Of a DNA stretch of 64,000 bases, positions 26,625-36,332 are shown one piece after another (within the stretch, counting starts at the first letter, position 1; the number at the start of each line of letters is the position of its first letter). The stretch is from the NCBI RefSeq assembly GCF_003610195.1, contig NZ_RAPO01000003.1, positions 1 through 64,000 of the forward strand, in the 5' to 3' direction. The notes below the pieces were generated by a model. The model was not told where the DNA came from. It saw nothing but the letters and a program-made list of their open reading frames with translations, and ran no database searches. The position numbers and the translations under genes are program-made. The DNA comes from Halopiger aswanensis. Its GTDB lineage: Archaea > Halobacteriota > Halobacteria > Halobacteriales > Natrialbaceae.

Positions 26625-27149
26625 TTAGAGCAGTCGGTACCGCCCGCGACTCTCGCTCACGTCGCCGCGTCGCGTCAGTTTCTCGAGTCCCGTCCGAACG
26701 TCCTCGGCAGAAACGCCGCGCTCGCCGGCGTACTCGACCACCTCGTCCTCCGTCGGCCGCTCGAGTTCCCGCAGCGCGTCCCGGATGATTTCCTTCTTGC
26801 TCCCGCTGCGGGTCGGCCCGCGCGGATCGCGGTCGCCGGCGGCTTCGACCGCCTCGACGTCCAGTCCGGACTGCTCGAGGTACTCGTCGTCGTCGACGAC
26901 GCCGTCGGCGACCTCGTCCTCTAAGGCGTCGAACGAGTCCAGTTCGGCGAAGGCCTCGCCCTCGCCCTGGCGGTTCGCGAGCATCGAGGCGCGCACGTCG
27001 CGGGCGTGGCTCGCGTCGTCGGTCTCGACGAACTTCTTGCGCTTCTCGTAGGCCTTCCGGGCGCCACAGCGGGGACACTGGGTCGTCTCCGATCGCCCTT
27101 CGATGATCCAGAGGTTCGAACACTCGCTACAGCCGACGACGGCGTACAT
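26625..27149 (-). CDS. DUF5817-like protein: zinc ribbon plus winged helix
   Basis: 174 residues. Seen: an N-terminal zinc ribbon (two CxxC-like pairs, GCSECSN and CPRCGAR), a basic stretch KAYEKRKKF, an acidic middle, and a C-terminal wHTH-like segment (SKKEIIRDALREL ... DVRTGLEKLTRRGDVSESRGRYRLL). The layout fits the haloarchaeal DUF5817 family, probably a nucleic-acid binding protein. The role is unknown. Start ATG 27149; sequence further upstream in frame is not protein-like. It lies 86 bases after the RecA-like gene on the same strand. Confidence 0.75.
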   Translation of the reverse strand: MYAVVGCSECSNLWIIEGRSETTQCPRCGARKAYEKRKKFVETDDASHARDVRASMLANRQGEGEAFAELDSFDALEDEVADGVVDDDEYLEQSGLDVEAVEAAGDRDPRGPTRSGSKKEIIRDALRELERPTEDEVVEYAGERGVSAEDVRTGLEKLTRRGDVSESRGRYRLL

Positions 27150-27235
27150 GCTCGTCTCGAGGTGGGTTCGGGCGGTAGTTGAACCTTCGGACCGCGGCTC
27201 AGTCCACCGTCGCTCGACAGAAACGAACCGCCGCC

Positions 27236-27898
27236 CTACAGCGAAACCTCGAGCGTCTCGTCGGTGCCCGCGAGTCCCGACACCGAAAGCGTCGCCGATT
27301 TCCGCCCCGTCTTTTCGACGTCGATGCGAGCGGTGAACGAGGTCTCCATCCCGGTGAGCATGCTGTTGACGTCCGTCTCGAGGTCGGCGCTCGTGTCGAA
27401 CGCACAGATCCCGACGCCGTCGCCCCGGCGGAGTTCCGTCAGGAAGTTCGAGTTGAGGAATCGGTAGACCGAGCGCGCGTCCTCGATCTCTTCGCAGATA
27501 GTCGAGCAGAGGAAAATGCCGGTCCGGAACCGGTCGACGGACTGTTGCGAGGTGGCAACGAGACTCGAGAACTCCATCCCCAACCCCGTCAGATCGGAAA
27601 TATCGTCGACGATCGAGATACCGTCGCCGTTGCCCCGTCCCTCCCGGGCGAGCACCGACGACCGGGAGCCCGCGTCCGCACCCGCGCTCGCCTGATTCAG
27701 CGACCGCCGAACCGCGTGGCCGCGCTGTTCCGTGGTCAGAACGATACTTTGTTCGTCTTCCGACGCGGCGACGAGCGCGGCGAAGACGGCCTCGAGCGCG
27801 TCGGCGTCGTCGCCGGTCAGCAGGATCGAGGTTCCGCTGTCGATTCCCTCGATCGGGAGCGAGTCGACGCCGAACTGGCCGGATCCGGCGACGCTCAT
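27236..27898 (-). CDS. RecA/KaiC-like protein without a P-loop (DUF7504-like)
   Basis: 220 residues. Seen: the layout of a KaiC-type NTPase (a buried strand then TGDDADALEAVFAALVAA where a Walker A would be, IVLTTEQ, GISIVDDISDLTGLGMEFSSLV, GIFLCSTICEEIEDARSVYRFL, then a final beta sheet). The Gly-Lys-Ser/Thr of Walker A is absent, so ATP hydrolysis is unlikely. Its ATG overlaps the stop of the upstream pseudo-receiver/GAF gene by 4 bases (ATGA), so the two are translationally coupled and probably work together in signalling. The family name is from memory. Confidence 0.7.
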   Translation of the reverse strand: MSVAGSGQFGVDSLPIEGIDSGTSILLTGDDADALEAVFAALVAASEDEQSIVLTTEQRGHAVRRSLNQASAGADAGSRSSVLAREGRGNGDGISIVDDISDLTGLGMEFSSLVATSQQSVDRFRTGIFLCSTICEEIEDARSVYRFLNSNFLTELRRGDGVGICAFDTSADLETDVNSMLTGMETSFTARIDVEKTGRKSATLSVSGLAGTDETLEVSL

Positions 27899-28830
27899 CG
27901 GTCCACCTCCGCCTCTGCACCGGTACCGGCACCCGCCGGCGCGTCCGTCGCCGTCGCGCGGCTCTCTCGGACGGTCTGGCGAAGCTCGAGGATCTCCATC
28001 GCCGTCGCGGCGTACTGTTGGAGCGTCTCCCGCTCGGCCGGCGAGTAGCCCCGCGCTTCGTGGTCGAGCACGCAGACCTGGCCGATGACCTGCCCGTTCG
28101 GCGCGGTCATGTTCGCGCCGGCGTAGGAGACGATTCCCAGGTTCTCGAGTTGCGCGTTCCGGTTGAACCGCTTGTCGTCGGCGATGTCTTCGACGACCAT
28201 CACGTCCTCCTGAAGCATGCTGTGGGTGCACATGGTATCCTCGCGGGTCAGCGAGTCCCAGTCGGCGCCGGTGCAAGCCAGGAAGTTCTCCTCGTCCTCC
28301 TCGATCAGCCCGATAAAGGAGACCGCGACGTCGAAGTGGTCCGCGATCAGGTCGGTCAGCCGGTCGAAGCTCTCCTCGATCGGCAGTTCGTCGATATCGT
28401 ACTCCTCGAGCGTCTCGAGGCGCTCGTCCTCGTCGTCCGGCGCGAGGAAGCCGACCTGCGCGCTGTGATCGATCACGTCGTTGACGACGAAGCCCAGCCG
28501 ATCGTCGGCGTCGGGCAGGTCGCGGTTGAGGTACTCGACGATCACTTCCTCGAACGATTCGGTATCGATATCGGCGGGCGAGACGTCCGTAAAGAGGACG
28601 CAGGGCGTCTGCGGCGCCTCCGCGCGCAGCGCGTCGACGACGTCCATGCCGGTCCCGTCCTCGAGTTCGTAGGCGGTCACGACGCCGACGACCGGCTCGT
28701 CCGCGAGCGTTTCGGTCGCCGCGTCGACCGACGTAGCCTCGACCGCGGTCAGTCCGTCGTCCGCATCGATCGTCGACGCGACCGACGAGACGCGTTGGTC
28801 AGAATCCACACAGAGAACAGTTCTGGTCAT
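27895..28830 (-). CDS. Pseudo-receiver plus GAF domain signalling protein
   Basis: 311 residues, cytosolic. Seen: a receiver-like fold at about 1-115 that keeps the acidic pair (CVDSDQ) but has Ala-Tyr (VVTAYELEDGTG) where the phospho-acceptor Asp should be. A GAF domain follows (about 155-290; FDVAVSFIGLIEEDEENFLACTG, TMCTHSMLQEDVMVVEDIADDKRF, GQVIGQVCVLDHEARGYSPAERETLQQYA). The CTHSML...D pattern is that of GAF domains near phytochrome/LOV-type kinases. A short disordered tail ends the protein. No kinase domain is present. It is cotranscribed with the RecA-like gene through a 4-base overlap. Confidence 0.8.
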   Translation of the reverse strand: MTRTVLCVDSDQRVSSVASTIDADDGLTAVEATSVDAATETLADEPVVGVVTAYELEDGTGMDVVDALRAEAPQTPCVLFTDVSPADIDTESFEEVIVEYLNRDLPDADDRLGFVVNDVIDHSAQVGFLAPDDEDERLETLEEYDIDELPIEESFDRLTDLIADHFDVAVSFIGLIEEDEENFLACTGADWDSLTREDTMCTHSMLQEDVMVVEDIADDKRFNRNAQLENLGIVSYAGANMTAPNGQVIGQVCVLDHEARGYSPAERETLQQYAATAMEILELRQTVRESRATATDAPAGAGTGAEAEVDR

Positions 28831-28977
28831 TCCGCAGTAGATACCGAGAACCGTATTAAAAAGCGTCTGGCCAACGATAACGGACTGTTGACAGGTGCGA
28901 GCCGGCGAAGCCGGCGAATCCGGCGGCGTTCGACGACCGCCCCGAGAACTATAGGCTCTCGGCGGGTTCCCGTACGC

Positions 28978-29319
28978 ATGGAGCGGACATCGCTTTCCGA
29001 CCTCGAGATCGCGGAGGCAGCCGACGGCGTCCACCTGGCGCTGATGGCCGGCACCGAGTCGATGAACGTCCAGCACTTCGAGATCGAAGCCGGCGCGACG
29101 GTCGAGGAGCACAGCCACCCCCACGAGCAGACCGGGTTCATCTACGAAGGGGAACTAACCTTCCTGACCGACGGCGAGGAGCTCACCTGCGGCCCCGGCG
29201 ATTCCTACGCGATTCCGGGGGACCAGCCCCACGCGGCCGAGAACCGCGGCGACAAACCGGTCCGGGGCGTCGACATCTTCAGCCCGCCGCGGGAGAATCC
29301 GAGTTGGCAAGGGGAGTAG
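28978..29319 (+). CDS. Small cupin-domain protein
   Basis: 113-residue single cupin barrel. Seen: motif 1 EEHSHPHEQTGFIYEGEL (two His and one Glu as metal ligands) and motif 2 PGDSYAIPGDQPHAAEN with the last His. A metal-dependent fold, so it could be an enzyme, isomerase or sensor. Function unknown. Cytosolic. It is divergent from the pseudo-receiver gene, 147 bases away, and monocistronic. Confidence 0.85.
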   Translation: MERTSLSDLEIAEAADGVHLALMAGTESMNVQHFEIEAGATVEEHSHPHEQTGFIYEGELTFLTDGEELTCGPGDSYAIPGDQPHAAENRGDKPVRGVDIFSPPRENPSWQGE

Positions 29320-29611
29320 GGACTGTGTATCGACTGTTGACCACCGTTTTCTCGAGCGCTGCGGTATCGCGGCCGTTCGTAAACAGCTAGTTGACCGCCG
29401 CACTCGAGTTTCTGGTCGGGCCGAGGCGCCGCGGTGTCGACGCTCGCTTCGGCTGCCGGCGCGTTCCTGCAGGTGCTCGTCCTCGTGCCGGTAGTCGGAC
29501 TCGTCGGGCGGTACGCTCGAGAACAGATCATCGATACGTGACTGGTCATCTCCGAGTCACCGCCGGTAGGCGGTGATCGTAGAACTCGGTTGGAACCGGA
29601 GATCTGCGGTC

Positions 29612-30823
29612 TCAGATGTTCCCTTCGATGATATCACGTACGCGCTGTCGATCGAACAATTGGTTCGATTCCGGCACGTCAGGGAACGAATCTGCGTCGA
29701 ACTCGCCAAACTCCTCAGGGAACAACTGCTGACAGACCATCTCCGTCTGCAAGAGATTGACCAGCGGTCCCTGCGAACCGAAGGCGCCCGGATAGATCGC
29801 GCCATTCCGGACAGCAGTCAGTCGGTCGCCAACTGCGTACTCTTCCATCGGCGTAACATACTGTTCACGGAACGCCGCCGCCGAAAACCGGTCCGTGTCA
29901 CCCGTCGTTCCGATCCCCCAGTGGACGATGATCATCTCCGGATCGACTTCGAGCAGTTGTTCGTAATCGATCGTCCCCGCATCAACCATCTCGTCCGAGA
30001 ATGCGCTCTCGATACCGAGGTCTCGGTATGGCTTCATTTCAATGCCCTCGATCTGCGTGTTCATCGGATAGAAGGTCCCCTCGCTGGGGTCGGACGCACT
30101 GTTAATGAGCGCAATCTCCGGCCGTTCCTCTTCGGGGGGTAGTCGCGACCGAACTTCGGTCCGTAGCTCACGGTGGATGTCCGCCAGCGCTTCGTATCGG
30201 TCGTGCTCCTGAAAGAGGTCCGCGAGCCGTTCGAACGCGTCGTACAGCGAGTACAGTTTGTAATTATGCCACTCCCGCCGTCGAAGGATATTGTTCCCGA
30301 AGAACGGAGCCACATTCTGGCGGATCTCTTTGGTGTCCGATCGATCCCACGAGTCGTCCCACCCCGTTTCGTGCATATAGTTGGGATCCATCAGAATTAC
30401 GTCGGGGTCGAGTTCGTAGAAGATCTCCTTATCCCAGCCCCCCGCCGACAGCGATTCCGTTTCCGAGACCGGCGGGACGTCGAGTCCGTACGGCTCGAAG
30501 AGGAATCCCGGAATCATGTTCGTTGATGTCAAAAATCCGTTCCGCTTTCCGAGAGCAAACGCCATGTCTGCCCACTCGCCGTTGTTCACGATGTATGTCT
30601 CGGGGACGCCGTCGAAGGTATGACATCCCGAGGGTTCAATGCACGCTTCGTACGCTTCGTCCGTTCCCATTGACTGACCATCATCGGTCGTCGACTCAGA
30701 AGTGGAATCGGAACCGTTCCAGCCGGCACATCCTGCGAATAGGCCGCCGGTAACGACCGCCCCGCCGTACTTGATCCAATCGCGTCGCGTCGCCGCGTCC
30801 TGCGTCGCGTAATTGCGCTCCAT
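29612..30823 (-). CDS. Tat-exported iron-complex-type substrate-binding lipoprotein
   Basis: 403-residue ABC-transporter binding protein of the siderophore/heme/cobalamin class. Seen: twin Arg at 13-14 (TRRDWIKYGG), lipobox ending in Cys32 (LFAGC), and a two-lobed fold with ELDPDVILMDPNY, then VDPEMIIVHWGIG and YPGAFGSQGPLVNLLQTEM. It retains a longer than usual N-terminal lobe. No permease or ATPase gene is adjacent on either side, so it is an orphan that must use a transporter encoded elsewhere. A perfect palindrome of DtxR/Idr type begins 4 bases before its ATG, so iron control is likely. An upstream acetyltransferase gene on the same strand is 128 bases away. Confidence 0.85.
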   Translation of the reverse strand: MERNYATQDAATRRDWIKYGGAVVTGGLFAGCAGWNGSDSTSESTTDDGQSMGTDEAYEACIEPSGCHTFDGVPETYIVNNGEWADMAFALGKRNGFLTSTNMIPGFLFEPYGLDVPPVSETESLSAGGWDKEIFYELDPDVILMDPNYMHETGWDDSWDRSDTKEIRQNVAPFFGNNILRRREWHNYKLYSLYDAFERLADLFQEHDRYEALADIHRELRTEVRSRLPPEEERPEIALINSASDPSEGTFYPMNTQIEGIEMKPYRDLGIESAFSDEMVDAGTIDYEQLLEVDPEMIIVHWGIGTTGDTDRFSAAAFREQYVTPMEEYAVGDRLTAVRNGAIYPGAFGSQGPLVNLLQTEMVCQQLFPEEFGEFDADSFPDVPESNQLFDRQRVRDIIEGNI

Positions 30824-30826
30824 GTC

Positions 30827-30842
30827 TTTAGGCTAGCCTAAA
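30827..30842. promoter_or_regulatory. Perfect 16-base DtxR/Idr-like operator
   Basis: TTTAGGCTAGCCTAAA is identical to its own reverse complement. It contains the TTAGG...CCTAA half-sites of DtxR/IdeR-type iron-dependent repressors, whose haloarchaeal members (Idr/SirR) use similar sites. It starts 4 bases upstream of the ATG of the substrate-binding protein, where a leaderless promoter would place the transcription start, so bound protein would block initiation. Confidence 0.75.
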
Positions 30843-30951
30843 ACAACAAAGTAGTTACGGGTTCAACATATCGACACCACCCATACTGGCAATTAAATGT
30901 AAACAGAACCAGGCGGTCGGAACAGGAGTCAGACAACCGGTTGGAGGCCGA

Positions 30952-31404
30952 TCACTCGAGGGACTTGCGCATTTCGATGTGCGGAATTCCCGCTTCGTCG
31001 AACTCCTCGCCGCGACTTTCGTAGCCGAGCGAGCGGTAGAACCCCTCGACTCGAGTTTGGGCGTGGAGTTTGATCGCCTCGAACCCGCGCTCTCGAGCCG
31101 CCTCCTCGGTGGCACACATTAGTTCGCGGCCGACGCCGGCCTCGCGGTGGGACTCGAGGACGGCGACGCGTTCGACTTTCCCGACGACGTCACCGTCGTC
31201 GGTCTCGTACTCGCGCAGCCGCGCGGCGCCGACCGGCTGGCCGCCGGCGTAGGCGACGAAGTGGACCGCGTCCGCGTCCGGGTCGTCGTGTTCGTCGTAC
31301 TCGAGGTCCTCGTCGACGCCCTGTTCCTCGACGAAGACGGTCTGTCGGACGGCGAAGGCGTCCTCCCGTTGCTTATCGTCGTCGACGACGTGTACGTCGG
31401 TCAT
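30952..31404 (-). CDS. GNAT acetyltransferase, ElaA/YjcF-like
   Basis: 150-residue acetyltransferase. Seen: FAVRQTVFVEEQGVDEDLEYDEHD near the N-terminus, GAARLREYE, VERVAVLESHREAGVGRELM with the acetyl-CoA loop (HREAGVG), LHAQTRVEGFYRSLGYE and the diagnostic C-terminal EAGIPHIEMRKSL of the ElaA/YjcF group. Acceptor unknown. It starts at the ATG at 31404. It lies upstream of the iron-regulated lipoprotein gene but is separated from it by that gene's own operator. Confidence 0.88.
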   Translation of the reverse strand: MTDVHVVDDDKQREDAFAVRQTVFVEEQGVDEDLEYDEHDDPDADAVHFVAYAGGQPVGAARLREYETDDGDVVGKVERVAVLESHREAGVGRELMCATEEAARERGFEAIKLHAQTRVEGFYRSLGYESRGEEFDEAGIPHIEMRKSLE

Positions 31405-31539
31405 CGCGACGGGGTAGGGAGTCGCGTCGTGAGAACGTTACGACACGGTCCGACCGGTGCCGGAACGCGCAGTTCCCGCTGAGCCGCGAGGAGCGATAAA
31501 AACGAAAGAGAGCGATCTTGCGGATCGTCGCCGTACGAC

Positions 31540-32817
<1,278 letters not shown>

Positions 32818-32842
32818 TTCGTCTGTACGGTGCCCCGATGGG

Positions 32843-32850
32843 GGTAAAAG
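32843..32850 (-). promoter_or_regulatory. TATA-like box for icd
   Basis: CTTTTACC on the minus strand, 26 bases from the icd ATG, predicts a nearly leaderless transcript. A second AT-rich box (GTTTATAC, about 32973-32980) lies further upstream and could be an alternative start. Confidence 0.5.
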
Positions 32851-33080
32851 ACCTACCATTTCTCTCGCCGTCCGTGAACGTCGTTCGTCGATTAGCAGGG
32901 GTCGTATTCGTCGATAACGATGTGCGACAGCGCGTGTAATCGCGAAAATCCCGCTGGATCGGAATTCACGGTTGTATAAACATTCGTCGTATAACGGGCG
33001 TATCGGACTAAAGATCCAAACTTGGGGTCGACGATACTCGCGGGAGAACGCCGGCAAACCCGGCATTCGTCTATATTGTA

Positions 33081-33389
33081 TTATCGTGAAGGTCTATCCT
33101 GGTCGCACCGCGCCCGCTCTCGGCCAGTGTCGTCGTCCCAGTAGCGGACGATCGTCGCGACGCCGAGACAGACTGCTGCCAACCCGAGAACTCCAACGAC
33201 GATCCCGACGATGCTCGTCAGCCAGGATTCGGCGGATCCAACCCACAGGACGGTCCCGAGCGTAATTCCGACGACGACCTGTGCCGTACCGACGTCAACC
33301 GGATCCCGCGGCTCCGCGCGCAGCACGCGGCCGAGCGCAACCGCCGACATGACGGCACAGAATACGACGAGGAGGGCGACCGGCGTCAT
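33081..33389 (-). CDS. Small three-helix membrane protein, unknown
   Basis: 102 residues with hydrophobic segments at about 2-18, 34-50 and 58-82 and a charged basic C-terminal tail (DDDTGRERARCDQDRPSR). No recognised family. Frame and composition look coding, since the helices are Val/Gly/Leu-rich and the loops acidic. No strong promoter is seen upstream. It is divergent from the isoaspartyl peptidase gene, 92 bases away. Confidence 0.5.
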   Translation of the reverse strand: MTPVALLVVFCAVMSAVALGRVLRAEPRDPVDVGTAQVVVGITLGTVLWVGSAESWLTSIVGIVVGVLGLAAVCLGVATIVRYWDDDTGRERARCDQDRPSR

Positions 33390-33481
33390 CGTCGCCGTCG
33401 GTTCACAAGCCGCGGTCGTAAGTGTGGGGGTTTCGATTCAATCCCAGAAGATCGTTATCCCGGGCGTCCGTCCGACGGCGT

Positions 33482-34462
33482 ATGCAGCTACTCGTTCACG
33501 GTGGCGCCGGCAGCGAGCCTGACGAGCCAGAACCCAGGGCAGCGGTCCTCGAGCGGGCGGCCGAAGCCGGTGCGGAGCACTCTTCGCCAGTTGACGCGGT
33601 CGAAGCGGCGGTGAACGTCCTCGAGTCCTCGCCGCGGTTCAACGCCGGCGTCGGCGGCGCCGTCCAGAGCGACGGCGAGGTTCGGACGGACGCCGGGATC
33701 ATGACCGACGATCGGTCGGTCGGCGCGGCCTGTTCGATGCCCGGCGTCGAGCACGCGGTCAGCGTCGCCCGCGTCGTCATGGAAGAAACGCCCCACGGGT
33801 TCGTCTCCGCCGACCACGCCGTCTCGCTGGCCGAGGCGTTCGATATCGAAACCGGCGTCGACCTCTGGGCGGATCGCACGCGCGAGCAGTGGGCCGACCT
33901 CGAGCCCCCGACCGGCGGGACGATGGCGGAACTCGAGTGGATCCGCGAGCGGTACGGGAACGCGGATCCGGGCGGCCGTGAGTCCGATGCCGAGTCAGGC
34001 GCCGATTCAGAACGAGCGTCGACCACCGATACCGATGTCCACGACCACGACAACGCTGAACGAGGTCCAGCGAGCCGCGATCCGCGGGATCACGACACCG
34101 TCGGCGCCGTCGCAATCGACGGCGACGCCCTCGCGGCGGCGACCTCCACCGGCGGCCGGTGGCTCGCGCTCGCCGGGCGAGTCGGCGACGTCCCGCAGGT
34201 CGGGTCCGGCTTCTACTGCTCGCCCGCCGCGGCCGTGAGCGCGACAGGTGCAGGCGAGGATATCGCTCGAGTCACGCTCTCACGTCGGGTCGCGAGCCAC
34301 GTCGAGCGCGGCCTCGATGCCCAGACGGCGGCCGAAACGGCGATCGAGGAGTTCGCCGAACTGACCGGCTCGAGTGCCGGCGTCATTACCGTCGACGCGG
34401 CGGGAAGACTCGGCTCGGCGTACAACAGTGGGGCGATGCAAACGGCGCGAGCGGAACGCTAA
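33482..34462 (+). CDS. Isoaspartyl peptidase/L-asparaginase-type Ntn hydrolase
   Basis: 326-residue precursor expected to cleave itself into alpha and beta chains and then hydrolyse isoaspartyl dipeptides or asparagine. Seen: LLVHGGAGSEP at the N-terminus, SPRFNAGVGGAVQSDG and DAGIMTDDRSVGAAC, then HDTVGAVAID, where the Thr after Asp is the predicted new N-terminus and nucleophile. After it come STGGRWLALAGRVGDVPQVGSGFY and TGAGEDI. Before the cleavage site is a long acidic low-complexity linker (about residues 162-201). The C-terminal part is normal. ATG at 33482 chosen. Monocistronic. Confidence 0.9.
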   Translation: MQLLVHGGAGSEPDEPEPRAAVLERAAEAGAEHSSPVDAVEAAVNVLESSPRFNAGVGGAVQSDGEVRTDAGIMTDDRSVGAACSMPGVEHAVSVARVVMEETPHGFVSADHAVSLAEAFDIETGVDLWADRTREQWADLEPPTGGTMAELEWIRERYGNADPGGRESDAESGADSERASTTDTDVHDHDNAERGPASRDPRDHDTVGAVAIDGDALAAATSTGGRWLALAGRVGDVPQVGSGFYCSPAAAVSATGAGEDIARVTLSRRVASHVERGLDAQTAAETAIEEFAELTGSSAGVITVDAAGRLGSAYNSGAMQTARAER

Positions 34463-34833
34463 TTGGATCATCTACAGTCCGCAATCGATTTCGACTCCGA
34501 CTCCAACTTCGACTCTGAGTCCGAGTTCCATCTCAGGTTCTAGCTCCCGAGCGGAATCACCTCGAGACCGCGACGAGGGTCCACCTGTAGACGGACAATT
34601 CGGCGGTCTCGAGGCGACCCGGTTCACGATCACGACGCTCGTCGAACTGATCGCCCGGGGTAGTCGCTGGCGCTCTCGCGCCAGTCGAGAAACGGAGACA
34701 GGAGGGTATAATTCGGCGCGACCGTTTCGCAGCGTTCCGGGCGGTTTACGTGACGTTAGGGGGACAAACGACAGCATTCGATGCGCCACCCGGAGGCGGA
34801 ACCTCTTTTTGTCGACCGATCCAACCCGGGAAC
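34463..34833. other. Intergenic region with GACTCC-rich run
   Basis: About 370 bases without a convincing gene. The first 70 contain a run built from GACTCC/GACTCT/GAGTCC words (34488-34530). The last 40 hold the promoter of map (ACCTCTTTTTG). No terminator hairpin or RNA gene is recognised. Confidence 0.5.
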
Positions 34834-35748
34834 ATGGCCGAATCCGACGCAGACGTGGACCTCGAGTCCGAGAAGTACGAAAAACACCGCGAAGCGGGCG
34901 AGATCCTCGCGCAGGTACGCGAGGAAGCAGCCGAACGCGTCGAGGTCGGCGCGAGCCACCTCGAGGTCGCCGAGTACGCCGAGGATCGGATCCGCGAACT
35001 CGGCGGTGAACCGGCGTTCCCGGTCAACATCTCGATCGACGAGGAGGCCGCCCACGCCACGCCGTCGATCGACGACGACACCACCTTCGGCGAGGAGATG
35101 GTGAATCTGGACATCGGCGTTCACGTCGACGGCTGGCTCGCCGACACCGCGATCACCGTCGACCTCTCGGGTAACCCCGAACTGGCCGAAGCCTCCGAAC
35201 AGGCGCTGGAGGCCGCCCTCGAGGTCGTCGAACCGGGCGTCGAGACCGGCGAGATCGGCGCCGAAATCGAGGACGTCATCGACGGCTACGGCTACAACCC
35301 CGTCGTCAACCTCACCGGGCACGGCCTGGGCCACTGGGAACAACACACCAGTCCCAACATCCCCAACCGCGCCGTCTCGCAGGGGGCGACCCTCGAGGTC
35401 GGCGACGTCGTCGCCATCGAACCCTTCGCGACCGACGGCGGCGGCAAGGTCACCGAAGGCGCCAGCGAGGAGATTTTCGCGCTCGAGCACGAGGGAACCG
35501 TCCGGAACCGCCAGGCTCGCGCGGCGCTCGATCAGATCACCGAGGAATTCAAAACGCTCCCGTTCGCGACGCGCTGGCTCGAGACGGATCGCCCGGAAAT
35601 GGCGCTGCGACGGCTCAAGCGAAACGACATCGTCCACGGCTACCCCGTGCTCAAGGAGGACGACGGCTACCTCGTCAGTCAGAAGGAACATACCGTCATC
35701 GTCACCGAAGACGGCTGTGAAGTAACGACGAAGGGCGAGAACGAGTAG
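34834..35748 (+). CDS. map: Methionine aminopeptidase, type II
   Basis: 304-residue di-metal enzyme removing the initiator Met from nascent proteins. Seen: metal ligands Asp (NLDIGVHVDGW, then LADTAITVDL), His in TGHGLGHWEQH, Glu in AIEPFATDG and the final Glu near the C-terminus, with the helical insert (about 195-265) that defines the archaeal/eukaryotic type II enzyme. The start is the ATG at 34834, because the sequence in frame upstream is not protein-like. Single gene. Confidence 0.96.
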   Translation: MAESDADVDLESEKYEKHREAGEILAQVREEAAERVEVGASHLEVAEYAEDRIRELGGEPAFPVNISIDEEAAHATPSIDDDTTFGEEMVNLDIGVHVDGWLADTAITVDLSGNPELAEASEQALEAALEVVEPGVETGEIGAEIEDVIDGYGYNPVVNLTGHGLGHWEQHTSPNIPNRAVSQGATLEVGDVVAIEPFATDGGGKVTEGASEEIFALEHEGTVRNRQARAALDQITEEFKTLPFATRWLETDRPEMALRRLKRNDIVHGYPVLKEDDGYLVSQKEHTVIVTEDGCEVTTKGENE

Positions 35749-35854
35749 TCCAGTATCGCGGTTCCCCAACCGGTGACGCCCGTGCGGGCGGCGATCTGGA
35801 GCGGAGAGCGGAGAGAGATCGGGGCGGTGGTTCGATTGCAGTTCTGGGGCCGGA

Positions 35855-36055
35855 TTACGCGTTGTTCATCCGCGGACTCGTGCGGTTGCCACAGCGCTGG
35901 CACTCGCTGACGCGGTAGGGCTCGCGGGAGAACTGTGAGTTTTCCTCTTTGAGGCTCTCGGTTCGAATCTGGACCGACACCTCGTGGAGCGTCTCCAGGT
36001 CGCAGTCGTCACAGTATTCGGTCATCCCATTGAATGAGTCATCTGTCGTTGCCAT
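35855..36055 (-). CDS. Small zinc beta-ribbon protein (DUF7835-like)
   Basis: 66-residue protein with two CxxC knuckles, CDDC near residue 15 and CQRC near residue 53, joined by a charged middle. This is the pattern of haloarchaeal mini zinc-ribbon proteins, many of which affect biofilm or transcription; the role here is unknown. A GGCTTTAAGC box 26 bases before the ATG supports a leaderless transcript, which makes the short gene credible. Confidence 0.8.
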   Translation of the reverse strand: MATTDDSFNGMTEYCDDCDLETLHEVSVQIRTESLKEENSQFSREPYRVSECQRCGNRTSPRMNNA

Positions 36056-36080
36056 TACCGGTTTACTTGCGTTAGTCTTA

Positions 36081-36090
36081 GCTTAAAGCC
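36081..36090 (-). promoter_or_regulatory. TATA-like box for the small zinc-ribbon gene
   Basis: GGCTTTAAGC on the minus strand lies 26 bases before the ATG at 36055. The core resembles the CTTTAAGT that begins the repeated elements at 38.2-39.9 kb, but the downstream conserved part of those elements is absent. Confidence 0.55.
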
Positions 36091-36332
36091 CCGCTTCATT
36101 TCGAGATCTGAGTCGAAACGCCCCGGAGCGGGCCGCTCCGGGACGAAACGTCCTAAGATAGTTCGATATCGTTTATGTGTATTTCTCAGCGCGTATGTAA
36201 CGTGAACAGGAATTTCCTGAAATCGTAGTAATTTGCTATTACCAACGGCCGCTGTCGGCAGTTCTTGCCACGACTCGTCGCGTGCCGCGCTCGTGCGCAA
36301 CCAGTATAGGGCCGGCGCGAGTGACCTCGCGT

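Noticed and set aside
29434-29541. Short hydrophobic frame ending in VGRYAREQIID after the cupin gene
   Set aside because: 36 codons from a GTG, no ribosome site or TATA box at the right distance, and no match to a permease tail I can name. It could be a gene fragment but is too short to support; the 292-base gap is otherwise featureless.
34488-34530. GACTCC/GACTCT-rich run, with a similar one at 47040-47083
   Set aside because: Looks like low-complexity sequence coding for Asp-Ser in one frame. The two sites share words but no alignable unit or fixed spacing, so I do not call a repeat family.
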